The translations under genes were made by a program, and so were the position numbers. A stretch of 64,000 nt of DNA from Silurus meridionalis (Eukaryota > Chordata > Actinopteri > Siluriformes > Siluridae): positions 18,680,108-18,744,107 of the forward strand of contig NC_060886.1 in the NCBI RefSeq assembly GCF_014805685.1. Reading direction: 5' to 3'. Shown here in pieces: positions 1 to 11,764 of the stretch (position 1 is the stretch's first letter; each line of letters begins with the position of its first letter). The notes beneath the pieces were generated by a model, which saw only the letters and a list, made by a program, of their open reading frames with translations, ran no database searches and had not been told where the DNA came from.

Positions 1-785
1 AACAGGGACCCTTTCTTGTCAGTGAAAGGTGTCTCCAGTATTAAACATCAGCATTTCTACCTTAAAATGCTATGCTGGTTCGTTTGCATTTGTTTAATAT
101 ACAAAGAACATGCTCTAATCTTGAACAATACCTCGTTGAATTAATTGAAGCAAACCGAATTAAGCTCAGCTGCACATTGCTACGCAATTCACCAGAGTAA
201 CACAATAAGGAACAACAGGAATTCATTTTGACCGTATACTCAGACACACTGCACGTTCTAGTAAGGAACCTGCTTGTGTAAACATAATGCACATACAGAT
301 GGTGACATCAAAGTAGTGGTTGTCACGTTAAACATATTGGACACCATGTGCAGGTAATTTCTATACCTTTTTTAAAAAAAATGGTTTATAAATAAATATT
401 TGCGCCCCCCAACCCCCCCTTCCGACAATGTGTTACTACAGCAGTACCTCATAGTGCCTACAGGGGGCTCTAGTGCACTACACATTCAGCACTAAAGACC
501 TCCACTCTCACAGTTACTCTCAGTGGTGCGACCCAGTACATAGCTCCCCTATTTAGACCTAAAACAGCAACATAAACACTAACATAAACACTGCATAAAT
601 CCACTACATGCTTTTTTTTTTTTTTATGATGTACTATATTCAAATATTTGATTATTATTTTTTCATATATTGTCACTAGTCTTGGTGGCAATCTTTGACT
701 GACAGAAGCCAACATCACCAAATAGGGCCAGTATTTTTGTGTTTCATTTCGTAAGCCCATGTGAAAACACATAGGCTACATAAAG
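1..785. other. Unique AT-rich noncoding DNA
   Basis: No protein-like frame, RNA gene or recognisable transposon was seen. The only local oddities are a C-rich stretch near 402-422, a poly-T run near 611-625 and short A/T runs. It leads into the first long GT tract. Confidence 0.6.
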
Positions 786-842
<57 letters not shown>

Positions 843-845
843 GGG
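786..845. repeat. (GT)n microsatellite
   Basis: GT dinucleotides run almost without interruption, with one TTTG break near the left end, and finish in a G run. Alternating purine-pyrimidine of this length can adopt Z-DNA. Frames across it encode only Val-Cys repeats and are not genes. Confidence 0.97.
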
Positions 846-1019
846 ATATCCATTATGTACGATGTGTATTTTTGTGTTTTTACGTTACACATATCCTTCT
901 CCCTGCAAAATTCTCTGCAGTTGATCACTGGTTCGGAGAAGCGTCTGAATTTTAATGATGTTGAAGATGATATTGTGTGTCCTTCAGCTTGTTATACTGA
1001 CACCAGCACTCCATAAATC

Positions 1020-1345
1020 ATCATACCAGGCTATCGTAAAATCAATACCAAACTGCAATCTCAGCGCCAGTGCGTAATACGTTTTGCAGACATCTAACAG
1101 CTTAAACTTTGCTGTAATGCCGCTTGACCTATAGGTGAAGAGTTAATATCAGAGCATGCTTAATTTGTTTGGTAATAGAGACTTTCTAATCCGTAATGGA
1201 GTGTCTATTAGTTGGGCTTTGGTGGGCGCACTGGTGATCATTTGGTGGAACAGTCACAGCAATTAAAGTTTGTATCTTTGTCCTGGAGCAAGAAAAGCTG
1301 CCTTAGCTGCTCAATAAATGTTAATCCAGTGAAGAGAGCTTTGTG
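1020..1345. promoter_or_regulatory. Candidate conserved noncoding island
   Basis: This is balanced-composition DNA with retained CpGs (gcgccagtgcgtaatacg near 1064), AATTAAAG and TAATG-type homeodomain words, no simple repeats and no coding signal. It differs from the AT-rich, repeat-rich flanks. Calling it regulatory is inference from texture only. Confidence 0.25.
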
Positions 1346-1611
1346 TCTTTGAACAGGACTCACACTGGGTATTTTCCCATGTGTTTCTTTTATCCTTCTC
1401 TCCCTTCACAGGCCTCCTCATAGAGAATCTGGACACCATGTAGCTCATTGAAAACATATACCTTCAAACATGTGCACATACACTTATGTGCATGCATACA
1501 TACACACAGACACACACCTGCCATAGATGAAGTACTCATTAGATTCATTATTAATTGACTTTTTTCTACAACATGGCCTGTAGAAATACTGGTGGAAGTT
1601 GTTAAGGTGTG

Positions 1612-1612
<1 letters not shown>
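1346..1612. other. Unique noncoding DNA before a GT tract
   Basis: Nothing recognisable. A CA-rich patch near 1490-1520 is the only repeat-like texture. Confidence 0.5.
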
Positions 1613-1675
<63 letters not shown>

Positions 1676-1677
1676 CG
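1613..1677. repeat. (GT)n microsatellite
   Basis: About 29 uninterrupted GT units, ending in GCGTGCG. A CA tract in the opposite sense lies about 400 bp downstream. Confidence 0.97.
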
Positions 1678-2018
1678 GGTATGTGCAGATCAGGAGTACT
1701 CTGGGAATTACCTCCTAACAGGCTGTGTAGTTTTGCATTTATGTACCTCTACATATTCTGAATTCATTTCTTTATTCCATGAAAAAACAGGAAATTGTAA
1801 TACCGCCTAGTGGGATTCATTTTATTGCTCTAAGCAGGGCGGCTTTGTCGTTTCAAAGAAACTACATATGTAAAGGCCCAGGCACAGGAGAGGAGCTACC
1901 CGTGCAATCTGTGAGCCGTAAACAGCTTATGAAAGTCAAATGGAAATGTGGCATAATCTGACAAGTGGAGTCTGTGCTTCAAAAACAACTCTAACAACCC
2001 ACACCGAAGAAAATAAGC

Positions 2019-2065
2019 ATACACACAAACACACACATACACACAAACACATACAAGCACACACA

Positions 2066-2121
<56 letters not shown>

Positions 2122-2157
2122 TGCACAAGCACAAGCACAAGCACATAGACATCCACT
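2019..2157. repeat. Compound (CA)n microsatellite
   Basis: A degenerate CA-rich left part and a short CTCTCTC step lead into a pure CA core at about 2074-2117, followed by ACAAGC hexamer-like repeats near 2122-2141. The layering suggests repeated slippage and decay of one locus. Confidence 0.95.
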
Positions 2158-2237
2158 TACAACACAAAACAGACATGCATGCCACAGGAAGTGACTGTAA
2201 TGTTTTTCACTGCTCTTCAGGTGCATGAGACATTCAC

Positions 2238-2256
2238 CCACTCACTCACTCACTCA

Positions 2257-2297
<41 letters not shown>
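2238..2297. repeat. (CTCA)n(CA)n compound microsatellite
   Basis: About five CTCA tetramers pass directly into a pure CA tract. The mirror arrangement, CA then CTCA, occurs at 51343-51416. Confidence 0.96.
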
Positions 2298-2299
<2 letters not shown>

Positions 2300-2942
2300 A
2301 AAAGCAGGCCCTTTCCTAAGGGAAATTAAACAGGGGCTTACCATACACGCTACTACCTAATATTGTAGCCAGTGATGAAGCAGGAGAGAGTTTTAGTGTT
2401 TAGCACTAACATTAGCTCCATCATTAGTGAAATGCTGTATCATAAACACAGCTTAGCGTCCCACTGAGATACTCAGCACTCAACACGCTCATCATACGCT
2501 TCCTCTACTCTCTGCATGATGGGCTGCCTTAACCACAGTAAAAAGGAAAGCTGATGTAATCAAATGCCTTACTATCCGTCTGTTTTATCGCGACATTAAT
2601 ATATTTGACCACTTTTTCTTTCTTTCTTTCTTTTTTTTTTTTTACAAACACAACGTCCCACATGTTGTCCTGCAATGTCCTGTATGTCATATGTATAATG
2701 TGTAATGGCTTTCCTTGAGAAAGACAGGGGTCAGGGAAAGGCAAGCTGAGAGCTTTAACGTATTGTCCTGCTAAGAGATGTATAACACACATACAGTGCT
2801 TTTCTCCTTCTTGCAGCGTTGTAAAAAAAATCTAAACAAAACATTTGGATGATGTCTGGGATATGTGTTCTTTAATGTGTAGGCTAGATGTCTTGCCTTG
2901 ACTGTGTGCAGATACCAGTAAAGGAACACCCATATTTTCCTG

Positions 2943-2943
<1 letters not shown>
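2298..2943. other. Unique noncoding DNA
   Basis: No coding or transposon signal. There is a short TTTC repeat plus poly-T near 2617-2643. Confidence 0.5.
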
Positions 2944-3005
<62 letters not shown>

Positions 3006-3010
3006 ACACA
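2944..3010. repeat. (CA)n microsatellite
   Basis: A nearly perfect CA tract with one GA step near 3001. Confidence 0.97.
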
Positions 3011-4440
3011 ATAAGTTGTATCTGTGCTTTATCATTTGACCACATTTATGAGAAACTGATTTAAAAATATTCTACGGAATGCAGTTCAGTATATTTTTGA
3101 TTTTGTAAAATGTTTAACCCACAAGATTGTGATTTCCAGCATAATAAATACAAAAATTGCATTTATATTAAATAAACTATTGCCTCTATTATGCCTTATA
3201 GAACTTCCCTACTGAAGCTTCTGTTAACAAAAACCCACGAGTAATAATAATAAAATAACAAAACTTTAATAAAGCTTTGGAAGCAAACAATAACGAAAGG
3301 AAAATATAACTCAATGACTCAATTCCATGGGTTAATCTGCGAAGTCAAAACAGAAAGGCCCACTCACTATTTCCATCAGCACTTGTTACTACACTGCCCA
3401 GTTTGTCTGCTGTGTGTACACATTTGTATAAACACAGCTTTTTATTAGAGACCTGGACTCACAGGCATCCCTTAATGCTTCCATTAACACAAACGACATA
3501 GACAGACATTACAGAGACCGACATGAAGAGACAGAGTGACTGTAAAACTGTAATCTGTGCAGTATGTGAGAATGACAAGGCCTCCCTGGAGGCTCTTCTT
3601 TGGACAGCCAGGGTCTGCGTGCCACGAAGAGAAAGTGTTTGTGTGCGAGAGGGTGTTTGTATTGTTTTATGGGCAGAGAGTGGGTTGTCAGTGTGGGAAC
3701 TTGAGGGCGCTTAAAGCGTGACCTCCTACTTTAAAAAAAAAAAAAAGAAAAAAGCATACTTTTCATCCAACTGCTGAGAATGACAGAAACATGCTTTTAT
3801 TTTTCACTTTCTCTTGCTTTCCGCTTCCGTTCGATCCATATTTACATTCATTATTTTAGAACTATTTACTATTCATATTAATTTTTTTTTCTGTGTTCAC
3901 TTTAAGAGTTAAGCAGTTCCAGGATATGACATTGTTAATTAAGTTTTAGAAGGTTCATATAAATATCTCACTAGATAAAAACTCAGTCAATTTGTTTCAA
4001 ATTTATCCATATTAATGATTGTTTTTGATTTCCCTATTTCTAAAGTCTGTTTGACGTTTAGAAAAACATTTTTTTTTATACTGTGCGCTTTAAGAAGAGA
4101 AAAAGCTACATCAGAACAGAAAAAGCTAAAGGTCTTTTATGATGAGGCTACACCACAAACACACACCCACACACACACACACACATAGAGAAAACCTTTA
4201 AGAGAAAATATCTATCAGGAGAAGGGAATTACATTGAAAGACAGAAAGGGAGAGAGAGAGAGAAATGAAGCAGGCTTTTCAGTGTTGGCTGGCAACATAA
4301 CCTTCAGGAAGCTCCTATTTTTCATTAGAGTGGTGTCAGAACATTCTGCCTTTAATAACACTCATCCCAGCTCCAAGGGGAGCAGAGCCACCGCTTTAGC
4401 CACATAATGAATAGAGTCGAATAGGCCCAGACACACTTAA
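3011..4440. other. AT-rich noncoding DNA
   Basis: It holds A-runs (3732-3754), T-runs and a short CA patch (4158-4185) with an adjacent GA patch (4248-4264). The stretch 4265-4440 is more balanced and may be constrained. No gene was seen. Confidence 0.5.
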
Positions 4441-4442
4441 CG

Positions 4443-4443
<1 letters not shown>

Positions 4444-4485
<42 letters not shown>
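4444..4485. repeat. (CA)n microsatellite
   Basis: A pure CA tract of about 21 units. Confidence 0.97.
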
Positions 4486-4486
<1 letters not shown>

Positions 4487-4489
4487 GCT

Positions 4490-4790
4490 AGCTGCAGCTA
4501 ACCTATCATCAGACACACCAAGCTACAGGCATGCACGTCTTAGCATCACCCACAGTAAGTCATAACACCTAGCTAGTCAGATGTTAGCAGAGCTGTTCGC
4601 CAGCAATAAGCGCGAACTTCCACAATGCCTCTGCATTACAGCAACTCGATGCTAGCTTTAGCCAAATTGACTAGCTCCTGAGCAGCCTGATTAGAGTAGC
4701 GGCCAGCAGCGGCAGGCTAATAAGGGGCCTCATTCATGATGTACACATTTAAAAGTGATCTTCAGCTATAAAAACGTGTCAGCTTCCTTC
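4490..4790. promoter_or_regulatory. Candidate conserved noncoding island
   Basis: Balanced composition, many GCTAGC/CTAGCT words, retained CpGs (aataagcgcgaac, gtagcggcc) and no frames. It is non-repetitive and sits directly right of a CA tract. The enhancer role is inference. Confidence 0.25.
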
Positions 4791-5616
4791 GTACTGGAAA
4801 ATTGCAAATTGTCCAACATGCTGAGTGTGCAGAATGGCATTTTTTTGTGCTGACTGCATGTAGGCGTGCCATGATGGATGCAGCTTTGACACAGTCTCAG
4901 TGTTCGGGCTCTGGGCATAATGAGTAGCAATGTCCCCTGTGTCATGTATGCAAAGAAAAAGAGAACTCGATGCCTTTAATTAAAGGGTGGAAAAGGCAAA
5001 GACACACACATACGTACGAACACAAGCATGAGGCTGCTATGATAGCAGTTCTTTTGTCAGTTGTCAGTAGAGTTATGGTTAGATAGGCTGTTCCTACAGC
5101 ACTCTAATAAGGAAGATTATAATGTCAGAGCAAAGAGGTGGCCGGAATTTAGCTCTGCTAGTACTACACAAGAAGATATGCCCTTTGCCTCATTATCCTT
5201 GGCTACGGAAAATAAGACATTTGTGCATGATCTGTGATATCTTTGTCCAAATGACTTAATGATAAATACCTTAACAATAATTAAGTCCTTCTTACACGTT
5301 TGACATTTGTACATGCTGCATTTAACACATGTGTAATACAAAGGCACTGTATAACACAGTTTACACTACTGGACTGTGTGCTTACAGTTGTGTAATGCCT
5401 TACATTAAAAGCAGGCAATGAAAGCCCAGGTATAATAGAAAATTCACAGACCCTCCTCTAACTGTTTTGAATTGATTTTGTTCTTGTTACTACTTTGTTT
5501 TTTTACTTTCTAGAGACTTTATTAAAATCTTTAATCTAAAATCCGCTCTTTTGTTCATTTATGTATGATCAGACCCCACCTGTGCTAATGTATGTGAAGA
5601 TTTTGAAGAGAAGGCA

Positions 5617-5620
<4 letters not shown>
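4791..5620. other. Unique noncoding DNA
   Basis: No gene, RNA or mobile element recognised. There are several AATTAAAG and ATTA words but no clear structure. Confidence 0.45.
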
Positions 5621-5696
<76 letters not shown>

Positions 5697-5697
5697 C
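5621..5697. repeat. (GA)n microsatellite, polypurine
   Basis: About 34 pure GA units on the + strand, then AAAGAGAGACGAG. A mirror-repeat purine tract of this length is a classic triplex (H-DNA) former. The minus-strand frame through it is only a Ser-Leu repeat. Confidence 0.97.
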
Positions 5698-6479
5698 GAG
5701 AAGATGAGAGACAGACATGCATAATTAGGACCAAAAGTTTCAATGCAGCTGGCGACACAGGCCAGAGGAACCAGTATATTAAGTTTCATTGTTGAATTTT
5801 TTTCTTTTTCTTTTCTTTTTTCTTTTTAATTTAATTGCATTTCGTCTTTCTGAACAGTAGTTACATTTGAGCTCTCCATGCCTCCATTAAACTGGAAATG
5901 GAACTCTGGCCCTCTGCAGTGGATGAAAATGTCATACATGGAAATGCTATACATCAGTTCAGATCCAGTCTAATGCACAGTATTATTTAAATTAGCCTGC
6001 AATAATGAATGTGTCCTTTTCAGACAGTGCTCAAAAACAAGATTATTCTATAAAAGTGAGGTAAGGCACTGTAGATACTTTTCAAAGCAATAGATGAAAA
6101 AAAAAATGAATTAATTGAAACTTTTTTCTTGGCACTGGGATTGCATATTAACAGCTGGCTTTTTAAATACTTTAGTACAGATGTAATAGCTTCCAGATCC
6201 ACAGAACATCCTAAAATAAAAAAAAATTAATAATTATAAATCATTCATTAAATTAAATTTATGTAACATAAAGCAACCATTACAAACAGGAAAAAGAGTG
6301 AGAATGATAGCAGCAACAACAGGAGTAACAACAACAACTTGGGTCTTGTCTGGATCACTGATTAGGTTATACTCCTAAAAGGCTTATAAAGAGCAATAAA
6401 CAGTTGTGCTATTTACAAGCAATGCATTTGATCTGTTTTAAGTTAATGGTTTGAAGATATTATCACTTGAAGGTTTATA
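5698..6479. other. AT-rich noncoding DNA
   Basis: Nothing recognised beyond T-rich runs near 5799-5830 and A-runs near 6098 and 6213. Confidence 0.5.
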
Positions 6480-6890
6480 ACTTGTGAGACTAAACTCTTA
6501 ATGGTCGTAATATAACGGCGAGATAAATAGCGGCAGTTAAAAATATTCTCCGTACGCTTTGTCACGGGATAATCGCATCGCTTTGCATACTTCTAGACAA
6601 TATTGAACATGCAATCATTTCACCAATGCCAAAGACCCAAAATCCATTTGTATTTATCTATTTACAAATGACAGATGCTTTTCTGCCGGCTTCCACTTGA
6701 ACCAATTTAATTAAGGCTCGTTAAGATGCTGAGTGGATAGCACAAGCCTATCGACAAACAGAAAGGACACCCTAATTAAAGGCTATTTAAATGTTTATTT
6801 CAGCACAGTAATGGAGAGACACATCATTTAAAATGCAGTTTGGAGCAGCATCTCCAAGCACAGTAAACTGCTGTTATAAAACACTCTCTC
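6480..6890. promoter_or_regulatory. Candidate conserved noncoding island
   Basis: A cluster of CpGs (taacggcgag, tagcggcag, ccgtacgc, cacgggataatcgcatcgc) sits in otherwise CpG-poor DNA. Homeodomain-like words follow (aatttaattaagg near 6706, cctaattaaagg near 6771). There are no repeats or frames. Retained CpGs in AT-rich fish intergenic DNA are what one expects of constrained sequence. It is one of the better islands in the window. Confidence 0.35.
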
Positions 6891-7129
6891 CCTCTCTTTC
6901 TCTCTCTCTCTTTTATGGCAGCATATATATAGGAATGGATCCCTCAGGAATTCTTAATGTGGTGTGATGTGGTGAGGATGTGCCGGGCCTGGATATGGCA
7001 GATAGCAGGTAAACATTCAGAGTTTATGGCATTTTGCATATGGTGTAAAATAAAACAGGATAGAAAAAAATACATGTTAAATCACCTTTCAAAGTCCTGC
7101 TTCAAATTTACATAACTGAAAGGGCCCTA

Positions 7130-7420
7130 AACACTCCATTCAGAGCACACTGAGAATAGTGCTTTATCTTTCCTTTTTAATTGACTGTCACAGCTGTGCA
7201 TCTGCAGAGTCATTCAGATGGAGACAGGCAGTTTCACTGTCTTTATCATAAGGCTAATGCCAGAGTAGGATGAATGGAGGTAATTATACAGCAGGAAGGT
7301 GACTTATTCAACTGTGTTCTTCTATTTGCAGAACCACTGTAGGTCACTGCTATATCACGGCATAATAATATTAAATAAGCTTCAGGGAGAAATCTCCACC
7401 TCCACCAAATTGGCATGGAA
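7130..7420. promoter_or_regulatory. Candidate conserved noncoding island
   Basis: Non-repetitive balanced sequence with E-box-like cagctg (7192), a TTTTTAATTGAC homeobox-type word and GGTAATTA. The regulatory role is inference from texture. Confidence 0.22.
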
Positions 7421-7553
7421 ACCTGAATGAGAAAGAAAGCAAGGAATGTAGTTTACAGTCCAAAAAGCTCTGCAGATATATGAAGAAACTATAAGCAAAT
7501 TATGTTTAAGCACGAATATTGGTCTTGCAAATAGTGGCTTTGGCATACTATGC

Positions 7554-7560
7554 CGTGTGT

Positions 7561-7616
<56 letters not shown>

Positions 7617-7617
7617 A
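7554..7617. repeat. (GT)n microsatellite
   Basis: A GT tract with two GTAT steps near its ends. Confidence 0.97.
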
Positions 7618-7619
7618 TA

Positions 7620-9470
7620 GAGTAGGGGAAGATGGACTATAGTGTGTGCTTTGTTGCTTTGTGTTAACACTCTGTGAGAGATATTGATTAAGATATGATA
7701 AGGAGGCATGCTGTAGATGTCCCCAGAGAAGCAGGAGTTTCTAGAAAAGCAGAATGAGCAAATAAACCACTGTTTTGCTTCTCTAAACGCTATATCCATA
7801 CCTCACTAAATGCTATTCATCATAGACATTATAGTGATTTACATGTAAAGATTTCAAGCAATGTAAATGGACACTTTGATTCAGCAACCAAAGACAGTTT
7901 AGGCATAGACCTGAACAAAATTACACTCACAAAGATTTAACTAATTTTAATTAAATTTGAAATACAAATCACATCGTTTCTAGCCTTTTATCATGTTTAA
8001 TATGTTACTAATGCTACATATAAAGGAAACTCCAGCACTTACAGCTGAACATTTAAGTAATTTACCATCATAAGGGGCCAGAATTAACTGAATATGGTTA
8101 CATATGGTTATGATGTACTCCAAAGACATACAGTAGATGTTCACATACACTTTGAAATGTATTCATTTGTATGTTTTTGTGATCAATTAGAATTTTGGTT
8201 TGTTTCTTAACTTTTCTTTGATATAATAAGAAGAAACATCATATTCATCTAAATGCTAATGATTACATTCATAATAGGTTAATAGGTGAAATTCTTAGAT
8301 TTATAAGCATAACTTTTCAGCATAATAATGTAAACAAAGTCATGCATATTCTTTTGTTTTGTCAGATCATCAGATGTCACTTTAAAGATGGGATTGATGT
8401 AAATGTAAAATGCAAATGTGGTTTCTAAATTTGAAATATTTTATATAACATTATTACGTTATATAATGTTCTAAAAGTTCCTCTCTGCTGTTAGTGTGAC
8501 ACAGGTATTGATTATATACTCAACATAAGCTTTTTTAGATTTTCTATTTTCTGCATCTCTGCAAGTTTGATAGCAAAAATTATTAATAATATCACACTCA
8601 AAATCCAATCAACAACAAGAAAAAAGATCATACAATAATATTGTTAAAAATTCTAAGATAATTTACTTCATTTCTTAGTATTTAAATCACTAAAATCATC
8701 TTTTTTTTAAAGAATTTGCTTAGATACGTATTAACTGTTTACCCTGTGTTTGCATTGATGCAGTCATAATGAACATGAAAAAAGTACACGTAATAACTGT
8801 GTAAATTAGTTACCAAGGATACATTGTATGATGATGCTTATAGACTTGGTGTTGAATAGTTCTTTTTTATTTGTACTGTGCGAAGTGTGGCAGATTATGA
8901 ATGCTAACCTTTTTTTGTTTACTAGACAAAAAATAGAAAATTTTTACACTGTTGTGTATATTCTGAACTAATCTACCTGAACTAGATTTGCTAGAATTAA
9001 CATTGCTGTAGCTTGTGTTTTTCACAATAATCAGTGGAAATTAGTTTATACAAAATGGATACACAATGTATTGCACAACTATTAGTTTCAAAGATGTGTT
9101 CATAAATACATTTTCATTTACAAATATTCACTTGCATTAACCTAACAATCTAACATTAACTTGAGTTAACCTAAATGGAAAGCTTATGATAACTAATCAA
9201 TATGATAACTACATTTCTATCAATAAATTAGTACATCATTTTAAATAAAATCTTATAAATGTTTTTCTGATTGATGAAATTATTTTAATTACCAAATTTT
9301 CCTGTTTCTGTAATGTTTAGATTTTTTGTGATATTATAGTTTTTTTTTACTACAGAAACAAATCATCATGAAGCATTACTGAAAATTCAAAAATGTGTTT
9401 GCTTTCTTTACCCCCTCCCTGTCCTCCACATACAAACATGTGTTCCAACAGCAATTTACACGACCCAAAT
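7620..9470. other. AT-rich gene-empty segment
   Basis: Nearly 2 kb with very high AT content, few CpGs and no frames, SSRs or transposon match. An 8-bp inverted repeat (aacattat / ataatgtt) lies near 8447-8470. It is probably neutral filler between islands. Confidence 0.55.
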
Positions 9471-9867
9471 ATAATCAGTGTGGCACACATTTATCTTTAT
9501 TACTGAAATAAATAGGTTTTTCATTATGCCACAGACCCTCCTCTCTCCCACATTCCACCCCGCCTGTGTTGCCATTACTTACACCTTCTGCCCCGGTCAT
9601 TCTGGGCCTCCCATTCTTTTTAACACCCTGTGTCACTCATTCTCCACCAACAGTAACAAGCAAATTCACGTAGAGAGACAAGGCTTAACTAGCCATCTTA
9701 ACTAGGCATTTCCCTCTGAGAGGGGAGCATAGATAAGAGGAAAGAGAAACAGGGATGAACATATTTGTTTGTGCATCGTTCTGGCTCTGTTATCTTCTCT
9801 TGCTCTGCTTCAGCCGTTCTGTAAGCAGCAGGCTGTGTGTGTGAATGAGAGTGAGAAAGAGAGAGTA

Positions 9868-9874
<7 letters not shown>

Positions 9875-9905
<31 letters not shown>
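9875..9905. repeat. (GA)n microsatellite
   Basis: A GA tract preceded by about 35 bp of degenerate GAGA/GTGA. Confidence 0.95.
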
Positions 9906-9908
<3 letters not shown>

Positions 9909-10115
9909 CATGGGCCTGACAGATGCCGGGTGCAGCTGGCTCTGTCCTTGATCATCCCAGCAGTCCGGACAGCGCTGTCATTCACCATTGCCCAAATTAT
10001 CTCTGTATTGACTGCACAACCCTCTGTGACAGCAACGTAATGGCTAATTACCCAGGATGCTTCGGGTACTTTTAAACCCCAGAGTCCCTGCTTTTTCTCT
10101 GTCACCATCACTGAT
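9906..10115. promoter_or_regulatory. Candidate conserved noncoding island
   Basis: Balanced composition with retained CpGs (gatgccggg, gtccggacagcgc, caacgtaatgg). It also has GGCTAATTACC, a strong homeodomain-type core, and E-box cagctg. No repeats. It lies directly downstream of a GA tract. Role inferred. Confidence 0.32.
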
Positions 10116-10292
10116 ACTGTAAGAGGGAGAGAGAGGAAGAAACATAAGACGTAGTAAGATACACAGACAGAAAGAGAGACCCCATCATACCTTTCATCCT
10201 ATGAGAAGGAGAACAAGTCCAGACAAAAGAAAAAAGTGAAAAACACATAGCTCAAATAATGCCTTTTCCAGGACATTATGCTGTGATTCTCA

Positions 10293-10297
<5 letters not shown>

Positions 10298-10342
<45 letters not shown>
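10298..10342. repeat. (TC)n microsatellite
   Basis: A pure TC tract of about 21 units, opposite in strand sense to the GA tract at 9875-9905 about 400 bp away. Confidence 0.96.
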
Positions 10343-10344
<2 letters not shown>

Positions 10345-10935
10345 CGTCTGGTCTCTGAGGGTTTTGGTGGACTGTCGCCTTGTGCAGATATCAGGAAAAA
10401 AAGCAGCACACATAAATTACCATTTTCTATTTGTCTGTCATCTATCCAGTAAGTGTGCAGTGTGCTCTGGGCTCTGCTGCAATGTCTGGGGACCAGTCTG
10501 CGGGACTACATGGCCTTTCCGACAGGCAATTATCAGCATCACTCTGTGCTCGTTGAAACATCCTAAATGCAATCATTAATTTTCTACTAAATTCCAGACA
10601 ATTATTAAATCTAATGCACTCCCTAGCAAATTCCTCCCGCCCACACTATTCTCTCAAATGTGAAAAACTGAGCCGTCGCAAGAACACAAGAAAACATTAC
10701 TTAATGGTTAAACTATGTAATGAAGACTGGAAGCCAAAACCATGCATGGAGGTAGACATATTTCAATTTCATGTATGGCAGTTTTATTGTCCTCCTAGTG
10801 GCTTCGTTTAATCCAAATTACAGAGACCCACAGGACGTTCTTCAAGCCTCAAGGACAGCCTTCATGAAGCAAAGCTTGCTACTATCAAGTCTAATAGTTC
10901 AACACAACTGCATTAAACCTCTACTACTAAGCGAA
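10343..10935. other. Unique noncoding DNA, possible weak island 10440-10620
   Basis: The stretch 10440-10620 has balanced composition, a CAATTATCAG word and ATCATTAATTTTC and could be constrained. The remainder shows nothing recognisable. Confidence 0.3.
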
Positions 10936-10936
10936 A

Positions 10937-10940
<4 letters not shown>

Positions 10941-10988
<48 letters not shown>
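10941..10988. repeat. (GA)n microsatellite
   Basis: A pure GA tract. Purine-rich sequence continues with poor periodicity through 11215, so the + strand is markedly purine-biased for about 280 bp. Confidence 0.96.
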
Positions 10989-10992
<4 letters not shown>

Positions 10993-11315
10993 CTGAAGGA
11001 AACACTAGTAGCCAATTGGAGGAGAAAGGAATGTGGGATAGAGTGAGCAAAAGAAAAGAAGTAGAGAATGAAAAAGGGAAAGGAAGGTGAGGGAATACAC
11101 GGTACTAAATCCCACTCTGACTGTTAGGGAAGATGATGAGGTCCCGGGAGAATGGAGTACAGACACAGAGAGAAAGATAAAGGAGAGAGAAACAAAAGGA
11201 TAAAGAAAAAAAAAACATTTTCCACACAGAAATACAAATGTATTGCATATTGATTCTTTAATCATTCTAATGCCCAATAATAATGTGAAACCAAACTGCA
11301 TACACATTTGTTCCA

Positions 11316-11399
<84 letters not shown>
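11316..11399. repeat. (GT)n(TA)n compound microsatellite
   Basis: A short GT tract (11316-11332) passes into about 33 TA units (11333-11399). Long TA tracts are cruciform-prone and hard to assemble, so the length is uncertain. Confidence 0.97.
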
Positions 11400-11401
<2 letters not shown>

Positions 11402-11430
11402 TCACATGTACACACTTTCCAATACACTTT

Positions 11431-11476
11431 ATTTACATTTACATTTTACATTTACGGCATTTAGCAGACTTCAGGA
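11431..11476 (-). mobile_element. LINE/SINE 3'-tail fragment
   Basis: TTTACATTTACATTTTACAT repeats followed by acggcatttagcagac match the reverse complement of the tail shared by many fish LINE2-type elements and their SINEs (gtctgctaaatgccgtaaatg, then ATGTAA repeats). Only the last 45 bp or so are recognisable. The family identity comes from memory of the motif. Confidence 0.55.
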
Positions 11477-11561
11477 CGTATTAAGCCATTATTTACATTC
11501 TCAGTAAAACCAACTGTGTTTATTTATCTGCTCAAATCTTTCATTGGTTTTATTGAATACA

Positions 11562-11764
11562 CAGTGATACAGCAGGTAGCAGTGCTGCCTCACAGCTCCA
11601 GGATTCCCCTCTAATCCTGAGCTCATGTACTGTCTGTATGGAGATATTGTGCATGATCTCACAGGTTTTCTCTGGGTCCTCTATTTTTCTTCCACCTTAC
11701 CTTCATTTGCAGAGCCACAGCCACATCCACAGTGGTTACTGAAGATGTATGAATGAATGTATGT
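11562..11764 (+). mobile_element. V-SINE-like element, shortened copy
   Basis: The copy starts with a tRNA-like head (cagcaggtagcagtgctgcctcacagctcc). A conserved central part follows (gtactgtctgtatggag ... caggttttctctgggtcctc ... cttccacctta). It ends with the tail cacagtggttactgaagatg and GAATGAATG repeats. This order matches vertebrate V-SINEs of the Mermaid/DANA type, common in otophysan fishes. At about 203 bp it is shorter than I recall for full copies, and the part after cttccacctta seems deleted. I did not find target duplications. Confidence 0.7.

Noticed and set aside
1592..3035. Cysteine-rich peptides from Val-Cys frames
   Set aside because: These are translations of (GT/CA)n microsatellites and occur at every such tract.
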